Shown here: positions 29,423 through 37,893 of the stretch, one piece after another
Numbering within the stretch: position 1 is the first letter of the stretch
Layout: every line of letters starts with the position of its first letter
From: Pseudomonas sp. S09G 359
GTDB taxonomy: Bacteria > Pseudomonadota > Gammaproteobacteria > Pseudomonadales > Pseudomonadaceae
Reading direction: 5' to 3'
DNA: 64,000 nt
NCBI RefSeq assembly: GCF_002843605.1
Contig: NZ_CP025263.1
Coordinates: 743,501 to 807,500, forward strand
Program-made: the position numbers and the translations under genes
The notes under the pieces: model-generated
Database searches by the model: none
The model's input: the letters and a program-made list of their open reading frames with translations, nothing else
What the model was told of the DNA's origin: nothing

Positions 29423-30133
29423 TTACTTGATGGTCAGCGGCAGGGCATCGCTGACCGCCGCTACTTTGCGCGGTGCAGTGTTTAAGCCCTTGAGCTTTGC
29501 CGCGCGCGCCTGGGCGTCGGTGACCTGCTCGGGGCTCAGGCCCAACTGGCTGACCACTTTTGCCGCTTGGCCCCAGTTGTCCTGATAGATCAGTAACGTC
29601 ACCAGGTTGATGGCGGCCAGCGGGTCGCTCTGCTTGAGTTCGATGGCGGTCATGAATTCGAAGCGGGCGTCTTCCAGGCGCAATTGGTTGAGGTAGGCCA
29701 CGCCCAGGTCATTGCGGATTTTTTCATCGGTCGGCGCCAACTGCGCCGCCCGTTGCATATGGGCCAGCGCTTGGACGTTGTCGCCCTTGGCCGCCGCCAG
29801 TTGCCCCAGGCCGTGCTCGCCTTCGGCGTTCATGCACGTGCCCAACAGGCTGCGGTACAACGGCTCGGCCTCGCTGCGCCCCAGCAAACGGTAGGCGCGG
29901 GCTTTGCGCTGGCGCACCTGGGGCAGGCTGTCGGGCAGGCTTTGCAGGTTGGCCAGGCTGGCGTGCAGCTTGCCTTCGTTGGCCATATCGTCGGCCAGGT
30001 TGAGCGCCAGCTCCTGGTCCGCGCCGGGTTTGGAGCAACTGCCGGGTGAGGTCAATGTGGCCCACGGGCTTTGGCCATTGGTCGCGCATCCGCCGAGCAT
30101 CAGCAGGGTCAGGCCGGCTATCAATGCTTTCAT
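29423..30133 (-). CDS. tadD: TadD TPR lipoprotein (pilus assembly)
   Basis: Outer-membrane lipoprotein of 236 residues that supports secretin assembly in the Tad system. The lipobox LMLGGCAT lipidates Cys16. Tetratricopeptide helices follow (LGQLAAAKGDNVQALAHMQR, APTDEKIRNDLGVAYLNQL, RFEFMTAIELKQSDP). I chose ATG 30133 with GAGGAG 6 nt upstream; a TTG codon precedes it. It is 10 bp downstream of tadC in the same operon. Confidence 0.9.
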   Translation of the reverse strand: MKALIAGLTLLMLGGCATNGQSPWATLTSPGSCSKPGADQELALNLADDMANEGKLHASLANLQSLPDSLPQVRQRKARAYRLLGRSEAEPLYRSLLGTCMNAEGEHGLGQLAAAKGDNVQALAHMQRAAQLAPTDEKIRNDLGVAYLNQLRLEDARFEFMTAIELKQSDPLAAINLVTLLIYQDNWGQAAKVVSQLGLSPEQVTDAQARAAKLKGLNTAPRKVAAVSDALPLTIK

Positions 30134-30143
30134 CAAGGTCTCC

Positions 30144-31031
30144 TCAAAAGTGGGTCAACGCGCGAGCGATGCCGATAAACGCCGGGCCACCGAGCACGAT
30201 CAGCAAGGCAGGAAACAGAAACACCATCATCACCACGGACATCTTCGCCGACATTTTCGAGATGTACTCTTGCAGGTTGGTCAGGCGCCGGTCATCGAGC
30301 AATTGCTTGAGGGTCAGCAACGATTTCATCGCCCCGCCCCCTTGCAGGATCAATTGCTGGAGGATGATGCAGGTGTCGGTGAACTCATCCACTTCCAACA
30401 CGCGGGCGGTCTTGCCCAGTTCTTCGCCCAGCTCCAGCCCGGAATCGACCCGTGCCAGGATCAGGCGCAATTCATGGGTGAGGCTGGGGAGCAGGCGTTG
30501 GCCTTCGTTGCCCAGCACACGCAAGGATTGTTCAACCGCCATGCCCGACTCGAACAGGATGCGCAGCAGCGGAATGAAGGTTGAAATTTCCTTGGCGATA
30601 CGCTGCTGGCGATGTTTGGCGGCAGCGGCCAGCACCCGTTTTGGCAGCAGGTAGCCGATGCCCAGCGCAATCATCGGGGCAATCCAGGCCGGCGACATTT
30701 GCGCGAACAGAATTTCCTGGGCGAGCAGCGTAAGGCCCATCAGCACAATCGGCACGCCGATCTGGCAGGCGGCAAACAGCGAGCGCTGGTTGGCCTTGCG
30801 CCAGCCGACCCGGTTGAGCAGGGTCTGGGTTTCGTTGTCGAGGCTGACCGAACGCTGGGCCAGCGCGCTGCTGCCCAGTTGGCGCAGGAGTGTGCCGAGC
30901 TTGTCGTCTGCAGCCATGCGCCCTTGCAGGCGCTCGGTCACCCGCCGCTCGCGGCGGCGATGCTCAAGCAGCTGGCCGCCCACCAATACCCCGGCAGCAA
31001 GCAACATCAACAGGCTGGCCAGAAGCACCAT
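30144..31031 (-). CDS. tadC: TadC inner-membrane platform protein
   Basis: Type II secretion F-domain protein of 295 residues, part of the inner-membrane platform that works with the TadA ATPase. It has an N-terminal membrane helix (VLLASLLMLLAAGVLVGG), two central helices (ACQIGVPIVLMGLTLL, WIAPMIALGIGYLLP), the cytoplasmic F domain (FIPLLRILFESGMAVEQSLR) and a C-terminal helix (VVMMVFLFPALLIVLGG). It starts 1 bp after the tadB stop. Confidence 0.93.
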   Translation of the reverse strand: MVLLASLLMLLAAGVLVGGQLLEHRRRERRVTERLQGRMAADDKLGTLLRQLGSSALAQRSVSLDNETQTLLNRVGWRKANQRSLFAACQIGVPIVLMGLTLLAQEILFAQMSPAWIAPMIALGIGYLLPKRVLAAAAKHRQQRIAKEISTFIPLLRILFESGMAVEQSLRVLGNEGQRLLPSLTHELRLILARVDSGLELGEELGKTARVLEVDEFTDTCIILQQLILQGGGAMKSLLTLKQLLDDRRLTNLQEYISKMSAKMSVVMMVFLFPALLIVLGGPAFIGIARALTHF

Positions 31032-31032
31032 C

Positions 31033-31914
31033 TCAGATACTCCTCAGCATGCGCCACATGGCAAAGGAGCCCGTCAGGTCCATGGCCAGTGCGCCCAGCA
31101 ACATGTTGCGCCCGGTGTCGTCGTTCCACATGTTCATCAGATAGTCCGGGTTGACCATCAAGAAGTAACCCACGATCAGGATCGGCAACCCGCCCAGTAC
31201 ATAGGCGGTCATGCGCGTTTCACCGGTCATGGCCTTGAGTTGACGCGCGCCTTGTTCGCGCTCGCGAATCATCTTGATCAGGTTTTCCAGCAATTCACTG
31301 GCGTTGCCGCCGTAGCGATGGTTGACCTTCAGGCCCAGTGCGAACAGGCGAAATTCGTCCTGTTCGTAGAACTCGGCGAAATCGCTGACCGAGTCCGGCA
31401 GGCTCACGCCCATGCGCACGTTGCGCTGCACGCGGCCCATGGCTTCCTTGAGCGGGTCTTCAATGCTCTCGACCCCGCCCAATACTGCGTCGGCCAGGGT
31501 TCTGCCGGATTTGAGGCTGCGCACACTGTGGTCGAGCAACTGCGGCAACTGTTCGACCATGCGCTGTACACGCTGCTGGTAACGCCAGGCGATATAAATA
31601 CGCACAACCAGCGGCGGCCCCACCAGCATCAGCAGCAGGCCCAGCCCATCGGCGAGCAAGTAGCCCAACAGCGCACCGACCACCCAGCCACATATCCACA
31701 GGCCCAGGCGATCTGTGGGTTTGCCCAGCCCGGCGCGCAGGAACATGCGTTCCAGGCCGGTCCAGGTGGTGGTCTGTTCCTGGGCCTCGGGTTGGCCGTC
31801 GCCGAGACGCTCCAGCACGCGGTCGGTCTGGGCCTTGCGCAGGCCATTGTTGAACAGCCACAGGGACAGACCGATCAGCAGCAGGCAGATAAGCAGCAAC
31901 ACCGGTCCGGTCAT
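31033..31914 (-). CDS. tadB: TadB inner-membrane platform protein
   Basis: Paralogue and partner of TadC, 293 residues, with a T2SF domain (LPQLLDHSVRSLKSGRTLAD, then FAEFYEQDEFRLFALGLKVN) and terminal membrane helices. I placed the start at ATG 31914 because AAGGAG lies 7 nt upstream, although the frame is open 41 codons further into tadA. It lies 10 bp downstream of tadA. Confidence 0.93.
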   Translation of the reverse strand: MTGPVLLLICLLLIGLSLWLFNNGLRKAQTDRVLERLGDGQPEAQEQTTTWTGLERMFLRAGLGKPTDRLGLWICGWVVGALLGYLLADGLGLLLMLVGPPLVVRIYIAWRYQQRVQRMVEQLPQLLDHSVRSLKSGRTLADAVLGGVESIEDPLKEAMGRVQRNVRMGVSLPDSVSDFAEFYEQDEFRLFALGLKVNHRYGGNASELLENLIKMIREREQGARQLKAMTGETRMTAYVLGGLPILIVGYFLMVNPDYLMNMWNDDTGRNMLLGALAMDLTGSFAMWRMLRSI

Positions 31915-31924
31915 CGCTTGCTCC

Positions 31925-33196
31925 TTATAACGGCAGGGCCGATTCGCGGCGCAGTTTATCGCCAGCCGGATTAATGGCTTCACGCAGGAAGCCATAGCCG
32001 GTGCGACGGTCCAGGCGGAACAGGGTATTGGTGACATACACGTCGTCGCGCACGCCCACCACTTCCACTACTTCGCTGACGCAGCGGCGGCCATCGGGCA
32101 TGCGCGTGAGCTGGATGATCACGTCCAGCGCGGCGCAGATCATCTGGCGCAGGGTTTTTTCCGCGACCACACGACCGGTCAGGCCTACCAGGGTTTCCAG
32201 GCGCAGTAACGCATCCTGGGCATTGTTGGCGTGCACGGTGCTCATGGAACCGTCGTGGCCGGTGTTCATGGCGGTCATCACGTCGAGCACTTCGACGCCA
32301 CGGATCTCGCCGAGGATGATGCGGTCCGGGCGCATCCGCAGGGCGTTGCGGATCAAGTCGCTGGACCTCACCTCGCCATGCCCCTCGGCATTCGGCGGGC
32401 GAGTTTCCAGGCGCACCACGTGGGGGTGGCCCAGTTGCAATTCGGCGACGTCTTCAATGGTTACCAGGCGTTCGTGGGGGTTGATCAACTGGCTGAGGAT
32501 ATTCAGCAGCGTGGTCTTGCCGGTGCCGGTACCCCCGCTGATGAGGATGTTGCAGCGCTTGCCCACGGCCTCCTGGAAGAACTCGAAAATGCTCTGGTCG
32601 ATGGTCTGCATGGCCACCAGGTCGCTGCTCTTGAGCATGTCTTTGCGAAACTTACGAATCGACAGGCATGGCCCGTCCAGGGCAATCGGCGGGATGATCG
32701 CGTTGACCCGGCTACCGTCGGGCAAGCGCGCATCCACCATCGGCGATGACTCGTCCAGGCGCCGGCCCAGCGGTGCGAGGATGCGCTGCATCACGCGCTC
32801 CACGTGGTGGTCGTCGATGAAACGCAGGTCGCTCTGGTGCAGCAGGCCATCGCGTTCGATAAACACCCGGTGCGGCCCGTTGACCAGGATCTCGGTCACC
32901 GACGGGTCGCGCAGCAGCACCTCCAGTGGGCCGAAGCCGGTGAGTTCGTCGACGATCTCTTCGGCCAGGCGCTCCATTTCGTAGCGCGAGATCGCCAGGC
33001 GCATGCGCGTGATGTACTCGGACACCTTGTCGATGACAAATTGCGCGAGGGACTGGCGCGTGCCTTCGAGCAGGTTTTTACCCGACTCCTCGATGGCGTC
33101 GATGATGTAGCGATGCAGCACCAGTTTCAGGCCGTCGTGGTCGCTGTTGCCGCCAGCGCTGCGGGCCGGGCCGCCGAATAACTTTTCGCCGTTCAT
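31925..33196 (-). CDS. tadA: TadA secretion ATPase (CpaF type)
   Basis: Hexameric ATPase powering Flp pilus assembly, 423 residues. Walker A is GGTGTGKTT (about residues 220-228), followed by the Asp box (TIEDVAELQL), Walker B (DRIILGEIRGVEVLDVM) and His box (TGHDGSMSTVHANNAQDAL). The helical N-terminal domain, usual for this family, occupies residues 20-90. The start codon overlaps the tadZ stop by 4 bp. Confidence 0.95.
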   Translation of the reverse strand: MNGEKLFGGPARSAGGNSDHDGLKLVLHRYIIDAIEESGKNLLEGTRQSLAQFVIDKVSEYITRMRLAISRYEMERLAEEIVDELTGFGPLEVLLRDPSVTEILVNGPHRVFIERDGLLHQSDLRFIDDHHVERVMQRILAPLGRRLDESSPMVDARLPDGSRVNAIIPPIALDGPCLSIRKFRKDMLKSSDLVAMQTIDQSIFEFFQEAVGKRCNILISGGTGTGKTTLLNILSQLINPHERLVTIEDVAELQLGHPHVVRLETRPPNAEGHGEVRSSDLIRNALRMRPDRIILGEIRGVEVLDVMTAMNTGHDGSMSTVHANNAQDALLRLETLVGLTGRVVAEKTLRQMICAALDVIIQLTRMPDGRRCVSEVVEVVGVRDDVYVTNTLFRLDRRTGYGFLREAINPAGDKLRRESALPL

Positions 33197-34386
33197 CGCC
33201 CAGACCCCAGGATGCGTTCAAACCAGCGCATTGAGGGTTTTTCCAAGCCCTGGGAGCGTTTCGCCAGGCGTTCGCCGAGGGTGCGTATGGCTTGGGTCAA
33301 GGGCTCGCGCGGGGCCAGGGCAAACAGGGTCTGGCCCTGGTTTTTCACATTCAGGCGCAGCTCGGCGCTCAGGGGCAGCACGGCGATGCACTCCAGGCCG
33401 AAGCTTTTTTCCAGGGCTTCGGTGTCGGGTGCACAGGACTTGATGTAGCGGTCCACCACCAGCTTGGCGTGCTCCAGTTTCATGCCCTTTTCGCGCCAGC
33501 GGTTGAGCACCGCGAGGTTGCGACGGCAGTCCAGCACGCTCTGGTCGGTGCACCACAGCAGTTTGTCGCAGTGGCTGACAAAGGTGCGCAGCGCTTCGCT
33601 GTCCGGCTGCCCGGTGATGTTCACGACGATGTGCTGGAAGTGCTGGCGCAGCGCGCTGAGCAACATGAACAGCTCGGCGGCGCTGGTGAGTTTGAGCGGT
33701 TCGTCACCGGTGGCGTAGGCCAGGATACGCAGGCCATCCAGCGCCGTAGTGAAGGCGCTGTTGATCAACGTGGTATCCAGGCGGCGCAAGTGGCGCAACG
33801 CATCACCGAAATTGAAGGTGCTCTCCAGGCCCAGCAGCGCCAGGCTGTCGCTGCGCGGTAAACCCAGGTCCAGCAGCAGGGTCTGCTGCCCGCTTTTTTG
33901 CACGACCAGCGCAAGGTGGGTCGCCAGCATGGCGCCGTCGGCGTTGCTCTGGGTGCCAAACAGCACGGTGAGGCCGCCCAGTTGTGCGTTGGAGGCGACC
34001 GGTGGCAGGCGCTTGCTCAGGCGCCGCACCAGGCCCGCCACTTCGCTGGAGCGCGAGCCGTAGGCGACGAAATCCCGCGCACCGGCGCGCATGGCGTTGA
34101 GCACCAACTGGTTGTCCATGCCATCGCCCAGGGCGACCACCGCCAACATCGGCTTGGCCTCCAGGGCGCCTTCGATCAGCGCACTCTGGGTCACCACGTT
34201 TTCGCGGTCGAGGCCGACGAACACCAGGTTGGCAAAGGTGACGTCGACCAGCGCGAGCAATTCATCCAGGCTGCCACTGCCGACACTGACCACTTGGCCC
34301 AGAGGCGCGAGTGCACCCTGGAGCCATTCCAGGTCGGTAGTGTTACGAGTAATTGCCAGAAACGTCTGGCTCAGGCTATCGCTCAT
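33193..34386 (-). CDS. tadZ: TadZ/CpaE pilus localisation ATPase-like protein
   Basis: ParA/MinD-superfamily protein of 397 residues that positions the Tad machine. An N-terminal receiver-like domain (LGQVVSVGSGSLDELLALVD, VVALGDGMDN) is followed by the atypical ATPase domain (LTVLFGTQSNADGAMLATHL, where the Walker lysine is missing or altered; LLLDLGLPRSDSLALLG). The deviant Walker A is common in TadZ. Both ends overlap neighbouring genes by 4 bp, indicating strong translational coupling. Confidence 0.9.
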   Translation of the reverse strand: MSDSLSQTFLAITRNTTDLEWLQGALAPLGQVVSVGSGSLDELLALVDVTFANLVFVGLDRENVVTQSALIEGALEAKPMLAVVALGDGMDNQLVLNAMRAGARDFVAYGSRSSEVAGLVRRLSKRLPPVASNAQLGGLTVLFGTQSNADGAMLATHLALVVQKSGQQTLLLDLGLPRSDSLALLGLESTFNFGDALRHLRRLDTTLINSAFTTALDGLRILAYATGDEPLKLTSAAELFMLLSALRQHFQHIVVNITGQPDSEALRTFVSHCDKLLWCTDQSVLDCRRNLAVLNRWREKGMKLEHAKLVVDRYIKSCAPDTEALEKSFGLECIAVLPLSAELRLNVKNQGQTLFALAPREPLTQAIRTLGERLAKRSQGLEKPSMRWFERILGSGR

Positions 34387-35612
34387 TGGGAGAGTCCCGT
34401 GCGACGGTCGAAGTTGCCGTTTTCGAGGAAGAACAGTCGATACCAGTTCGGATCGTAACTGCGCAGTTTCTCGCCCGGCAGAGAGGGCAGCGGGGCGTTG
34501 GCAGCCAGTGGCTGGACCAGGTGCGGCGTGACGATCATCAGCAGCTCCTTCTCTTCGCGGCTGATATTGGAGTCGCGGAAGAATGCGCCGAGGACAGGAA
34601 TGTCGCCCAGCCCCGGAAACTTGCTGATGGTGGAGCGGTTGTTGGTGCTGATCAGGCCGCTGATCACAAAGCTTTCGCCATCGGCCAGGGACACACTGGT
34701 GTCGGTACGGCGCACGGTCAGGGCCGGCACTTGGATGCCTTCGATGACCACCGCATTGCTGTAGTCCAGTTCGCTGACTTCCGGCGCCACTTTGAGGGTG
34801 ATGCGGTTGCGGTCGATGACCGTGGGCGTCAGGGTCAGGCGGATGCCGAACTCTTTGTATTCGATGGAGATGGAGTCGCTGCCGGAGCTGGGCACCGGAA
34901 TGGGCACTTCGCCGCCGGCCAGGAAGGTTGCGCTTTGGCCGCTCATGGCCACCAGGCTGGGGCGTGAGAGTGTATAGGCGAAGCCGCTTTGCTCCAGTGC
35001 GTTGATCATGGCCGAAATCCGGCCACCGCCGAAACCGATATTGAATACGCCATTGGTCACCGCCTGGCCGCGAAAATTATTGGTGGGGGCCGCCGCTGCG
35101 GTGCTATTGCCAGGGCTGCCAAACAGGAAGTTGCCGCCCTGGCCGAAGAGTGAGGTACTGGCTTCCTTGAGCTTGGTGCGGCTGACTTCGACAAAGCGGA
35201 TATCGGTCTGCACCTGGCTCGGCAGCAGCGGGTCTTCCGATGGCGACAACGCCAGGCTGGTCAGCGCCGATGTGGCCTTGCCCTTGACGAACACCATGCT
35301 CTGGCGCGGCGTGGTCGAGCAGGCGGTCCACACCATCAGGCTGGTGGCGCCGCTGGCGACGCCGGTGAGCAGGAAGTTGCGGTCACCGTTAACGCGTACA
35401 TCGGCGATGCGCGGATCGCCAATGGCCAGGCGGGTGATCGCCACTGGCGATTGCAATTCCTGTTGCAAGCCTTCGCCCACCTCGACCACGGCGGGCAACT
35501 GGCCCAAGGCACTGCAATTGCCTGGTGCCGCCCATGCGATGCCGGCCGACAGGCTCGACAGCATGAGGGCGCAGGCCAGTTGCGTGAACAGGGGCGCGTA
35601 GCGATGGCTCAT
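34383..35612 (-). CDS. rcpA: RcpA secretin (CpaC type)
   Basis: Outer-membrane channel of the Flp pilus, 409 residues. A signal peptide ends near AGIAWA (residue 28). Next come an N-terminal BON/secretin-associated region (AIGDPRIADVRVNGDRNFLL), an N1-like domain, and the secretin core (RPSLVAMSGQSATFLAGGEV, VIEGIQVPALTVRRTDTSV, GESFVISGLIS, FPGLGDIPVLGAFF, ELLMIVTPHLV). It overlaps tadZ by 4 bp and follows rcpC by 19 bp. Confidence 0.95.
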   Translation of the reverse strand: MSHRYAPLFTQLACALMLSSLSAGIAWAAPGNCSALGQLPAVVEVGEGLQQELQSPVAITRLAIGDPRIADVRVNGDRNFLLTGVASGATSLMVWTACSTTPRQSMVFVKGKATSALTSLALSPSEDPLLPSQVQTDIRFVEVSRTKLKEASTSLFGQGGNFLFGSPGNSTAAAAPTNNFRGQAVTNGVFNIGFGGGRISAMINALEQSGFAYTLSRPSLVAMSGQSATFLAGGEVPIPVPSSGSDSISIEYKEFGIRLTLTPTVIDRNRITLKVAPEVSELDYSNAVVIEGIQVPALTVRRTDTSVSLADGESFVISGLISTNNRSTISKFPGLGDIPVLGAFFRDSNISREEKELLMIVTPHLVQPLAANAPLPSLPGEKLRSYDPNWYRLFFLENGNFDRRTGLSQ

Positions 35613-35631
35613 TCAAGGCATCCTTGCTCAA

Positions 35632-36573
35632 TCACGGGGTTGGTGGCGCCGCTTGGGCGCCGCGAATCACTTCAATGCCACGGCGTACGCTTGGCTGGCC
35701 GCCGGCCGCAGCCACCCTTTTTGGCGGGCCGGTCAGGGCCAGTTGGGTGAATTGGTAGAGGTCGCGGTTGGCGCTTTCCAAGGTGTCCGGCGTGTCGCTT
35801 TCCCCGGCCCAGTAGCGGCTGAGCAGGTGCTCATCGGCGCTGCGCACGGCCAGGCGCAAAACCCCGGCTTGGGCGGCGAGCATCAGGCGGCTTAATAAAG
35901 GCTCAGGTACGGCAAGCACCACGGTGCGTGCAGCCGCCCGGCTCTGGGCGGCCTGGGCACGTTCTGCGGGCGTGGTCGGCGGTGGCATGGCGGGGGTGCC
36001 GTCGTTGGCCAGGCCCAATTGGTCGCCGACGCTCAGCAGGCGCATGGCCGGTAGCACGACTTGCGCCGACTGCTCGGCGTTGTCGACGTCCTGGCGCAGG
36101 AACAGCAGCACATCCACGTAATCGCCGGGGCTCAACTGGCCACCGGCACCGATTACCTCATCCACCGCGACGGCCAGCGCACGCTCGTTGGGGCGGATCA
36201 TGCGGGCGAGCGCGCCGCCGCCGGTGAAGCTGTCGTCAGTGAGCCAGGTACCGGCGCCGAGGTCGCGCAGTGGCGTGCGCCCGATGGCCTGGTCCAATTG
36301 GGTGAGGCTGCCGGCGGGCGCCGTGCGCAGTCTTTCCACGGTCACGTCGGCAGCGGTGAGCGCAGTGAAAGCGGGCACGTCATGCACCAGCACCACGACC
36401 GGTTGGCGGGTCTGGTCTTCGGCGGCTGCGACGGTATTTGCAACAGAAACGACAGGTGCGGTGGGTGCCGCGACAGGTTCCGGCTGGCGGCTTAATACCA
36501 GCCCCCAGTACCCGGCGATCAGTGCCCCGATCAGCAACAAGCCGGCCAGGACCATGCTGATGCGACTGTTCAT
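35632..36573 (-). CDS. rcpC: RcpC/CpaB pilus assembly protein
   Basis: Periplasmic SAF-domain protein of 313 residues, membrane-anchored by an N-terminal helix (ISMVLAGLLLIGALIAGYWG). The SAF domain (VVVLVHDVPAFTALTAADVT) and the RcpC/CpaB C-domain (RALAVAVDEVIGAGGQLSPG, DYVDVLLFLR) are both present. It is the first gene of the leftward rcpCA-tadZABCD-DUF3613 operon, whose promoter must lie in the AT-rich gap before flp. Confidence 0.92.
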   Translation of the reverse strand: MNSRISMVLAGLLLIGALIAGYWGLVLSRQPEPVAAPTAPVVSVANTVAAAEDQTRQPVVVLVHDVPAFTALTAADVTVERLRTAPAGSLTQLDQAIGRTPLRDLGAGTWLTDDSFTGGGALARMIRPNERALAVAVDEVIGAGGQLSPGDYVDVLLFLRQDVDNAEQSAQVVLPAMRLLSVGDQLGLANDGTPAMPPPTTPAERAQAAQSRAAARTVVLAVPEPLLSRLMLAAQAGVLRLAVRSADEHLLSRYWAGESDTPDTLESANRDLYQFTQLALTGPPKRVAAAGGQPSVRRGIEVIRGAQAAPPTP

Positions 36574-36902
36574 GACGGCTCTCCCTTTCCTGTTGCACTA
36601 CGTACCCGCTAATCCAAACGGGTTAATCCGCAACCTGGCTGTGATGAACATCTAACGATTTGGCTATTTGAAGGTAGCTCAGCTAGGACAAAATGCCATT
36701 AACTGACAGAAAATTTATCTGAACTCTAAACGCTGCCGTTTAAAGGGCGGGTTTGTGGCGCTAACGTCATGACTAATACTTTGTGATTAATCCGTTATTA
36801 CAGTTGTGAGCATGGGGTTTGTTGACAATGCTCTAGTGGCACGCCGTGAACATCGTGCTAGAGCCGTACCGGCTTTACAGTGGCGTTTTAGGGAGAAGTC
36901 TT
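36574..36902. promoter_or_regulatory. Divergent control region between rcpC and flp
   Basis: About 330 bp of markedly AT-rich DNA serving the leftward rcp/tad operon and the rightward flp gene. It contains a TTGACA at 36822-36827 with no obvious -10 at the standard distance, as expected for an activator-dependent promoter, and a dyad (next entry). PprB would be the expected activator by homology with P. aeruginosa; its binding site was not identified by eye. Confidence 0.5.
36830..36864 (+). promoter_or_regulatory. Inverted repeat in the flp leader
   Basis: GCTCTAG-TGG-CACG pairs with CGTGCTAGAGC around a 10-nt loop, leaving one 3-nt bulge. It lies about 40 nt before the flp ATG and upstream of the GGGAGAAG ribosome site, so it could be an operator or an mRNA 5' stem-loop stabilising the abundant pilin message. 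Function inferred only from position. Confidence 0.4.
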
Positions 36903-37100
36903 ATGTTCCTTGACCTGATGTTGAAGTTTTATGTGCAGACGCAATTATTCTTCAAGCGCAAGGAGGGTGCTTCAGGTATTGAATATGCGATTATCGTGGC
37001 GCTGGTCGCACTTGTTATTGTCGGCGCGGGAACCGGGCTCGGCACCAAGATAAGTGCCATCTTCACTAACATGGCCACCAAGATGCCGACGGGTACCTGA
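36903..37100 (+). CDS. flp: Flp type IVb major pilin
   Basis: Prepilin of 65 residues. The leader MFLDLMLKFYVQTQLFFKRK ends at the processing site EGASG|IEYA, followed by the hydrophobic Flp motif (IIVALVALVIVGAGTGLG). Cleavage by FppA would leave a mature pilin of about 40 residues with Glu2 and Tyr3, the hallmark of Flp pilins. I chose ATG 36903 because GGGAGAAG lies 4-5 nt upstream; the frame is open 19 codons earlier across the leader dyad. It is divergent from the rcp/tad operon. Confidence 0.93.
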   Translation: MFLDLMLKFYVQTQLFFKRKEGASGIEYAIIVALVALVIVGAGTGLGTKISAIFTNMATKMPTGT

Positions 37101-37149
37101 TGTAGTGTTGTGGTAACCCTTACGTTTATCCACTCTTCCAGGTACGGCC

Positions 37150-37548
37150 ATGAGCGCATCTTCATCTCGCCAACAAATACTCTTGGTGGACGACGAAGAG
37201 GACGCCCTGATTGAACTTGCCGAATCCCTCGAAAATGAGGGATTCGTCTGTTTTACTGCCAATTCTGTCACCTTCGCCCTGCAAGAATTGACACTCCACC
37301 CCGATATCGCCCTGGTCATCACGGACCTGCGCATGCCCGAGGAAAGTGGTATTTCCTTGATCAAGCGCCTGCGCGAACACACCTCTCGCTCACACCTGCC
37401 GGTAATTGTGATGTCAGGCCATGCCGAAATGGATGACGTCAGCGACATGCTGCGCCTGCAGGTGCTGGATCTGTTTCGCAAGCCGATCTACCTGGTGCGC
37501 TTGATCGATACGTTGAACAGCCTGTTTCCACTGTCCAAATCCCGGTAG
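37150..37548 (+). CDS. Stand-alone receiver-domain response regulator
   Basis: A 132-residue protein comprising one receiver domain only: acidic pocket LLVDDEEDA, phosphoacceptor in LVITDLRMPEESG (about residue 59), Ser/Thr in IVMSGHAE, and Lys in LFRKPIYLV. It has no output domain, so it must act through protein contact or as a phosphate sink. It follows flp by 49 bp on the same strand and may be cotranscribed. I do not recall a counterpart at this place in P. aeruginosa. Confidence 0.88.
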   Translation: MSASSSRQQILLVDDEEDALIELAESLENEGFVCFTANSVTFALQELTLHPDIALVITDLRMPEESGISLIKRLREHTSRSHLPVIVMSGHAEMDDVSDMLRLQVLDLFRKPIYLVRLIDTLNSLFPLSKSR

Positions 37549-37582
37549 CACGGGAGCGTTTACGCCTACCGGACCTTTCTAG

Positions 37583-37880
37583 CTGGCAGGCTTGTGTGGC
37601 TGGCCGGGCTAGTGTGGCTAGCGGGCTTTTGTGGCGAGCGGGCTTGCCCGCGTTGGGGCGCGAAGCGGCCCCAGCTTTGCCAACGCAGAGTATCAGGTGT
37701 AACGCATCGGTCTTTAATTAGGGCTGCTGCGCAGCCCAACGCGGGCAAGCCCGCTCGCCACACAAGCCTGCCAGCCACACAAACTCAGCTAGCTACATAA
37801 GCCTGCCAGCCACACAAACTCAGCTAGCCACACAAGCCTACCCGCCACACAAGCCCGTTCACTACACAAGCCTGCCAGCC
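37583..37880. repeat. Repeat island: REPIN bracketed by REP-derived ~17-bp tandem units
   Basis: This gene-free stretch is almost wholly repeats. Left: three reverse-orientation units (TGGCAGGCTTGTGTGGC, TGGCCGGGCTAGTGTGGC, TAGCGGGCTTTTGTGGC). Centre: a REPIN at 37631-37761, whose arms GTGGCGAGCGGGCTTGCCCG and its complement enclose two further hairpins. Right: a direct tandem array (next entry). The left units are complementary to the right array, making one nested inverted repeat. Confidence 0.88.
37757..37877. repeat. Seven-unit 17/18-bp tandem array
   Basis: Consecutive units: GCCACACAAGCCTGCCA, GCCACACAAACTCAGCTA, GCTACATAAGCCTGCCA, GCCACACAAACTCAGCTA, GCCACACAAGCCTACCC, GCCACACAAGCCCGTTC, ACTACACAAGCCTGCCA. 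Units 1-2 and 3-4 form a 35-bp higher-order duplication. The array starts in the last bases of the REPIN arm, as though it grew from the REP end by slippage. It lies just 3' of the tpsB stop. Confidence 0.88.
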
Positions 37881-37893
37881 CCCCCCTGTCGAC

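Noticed and set aside
36846..36902. Upstream start extending Flp by 19 residues
   Set aside because: The extension spans the leader dyad, whereas the ATG at 36903 has a good ribosome site and gives a normal Flp leader length.
37757..37877. Possible CRISPR array
   Set aside because: Units are directly adjacent with no spacers and no cas genes are present; it is a plain tandem repeat derived from a REP end.
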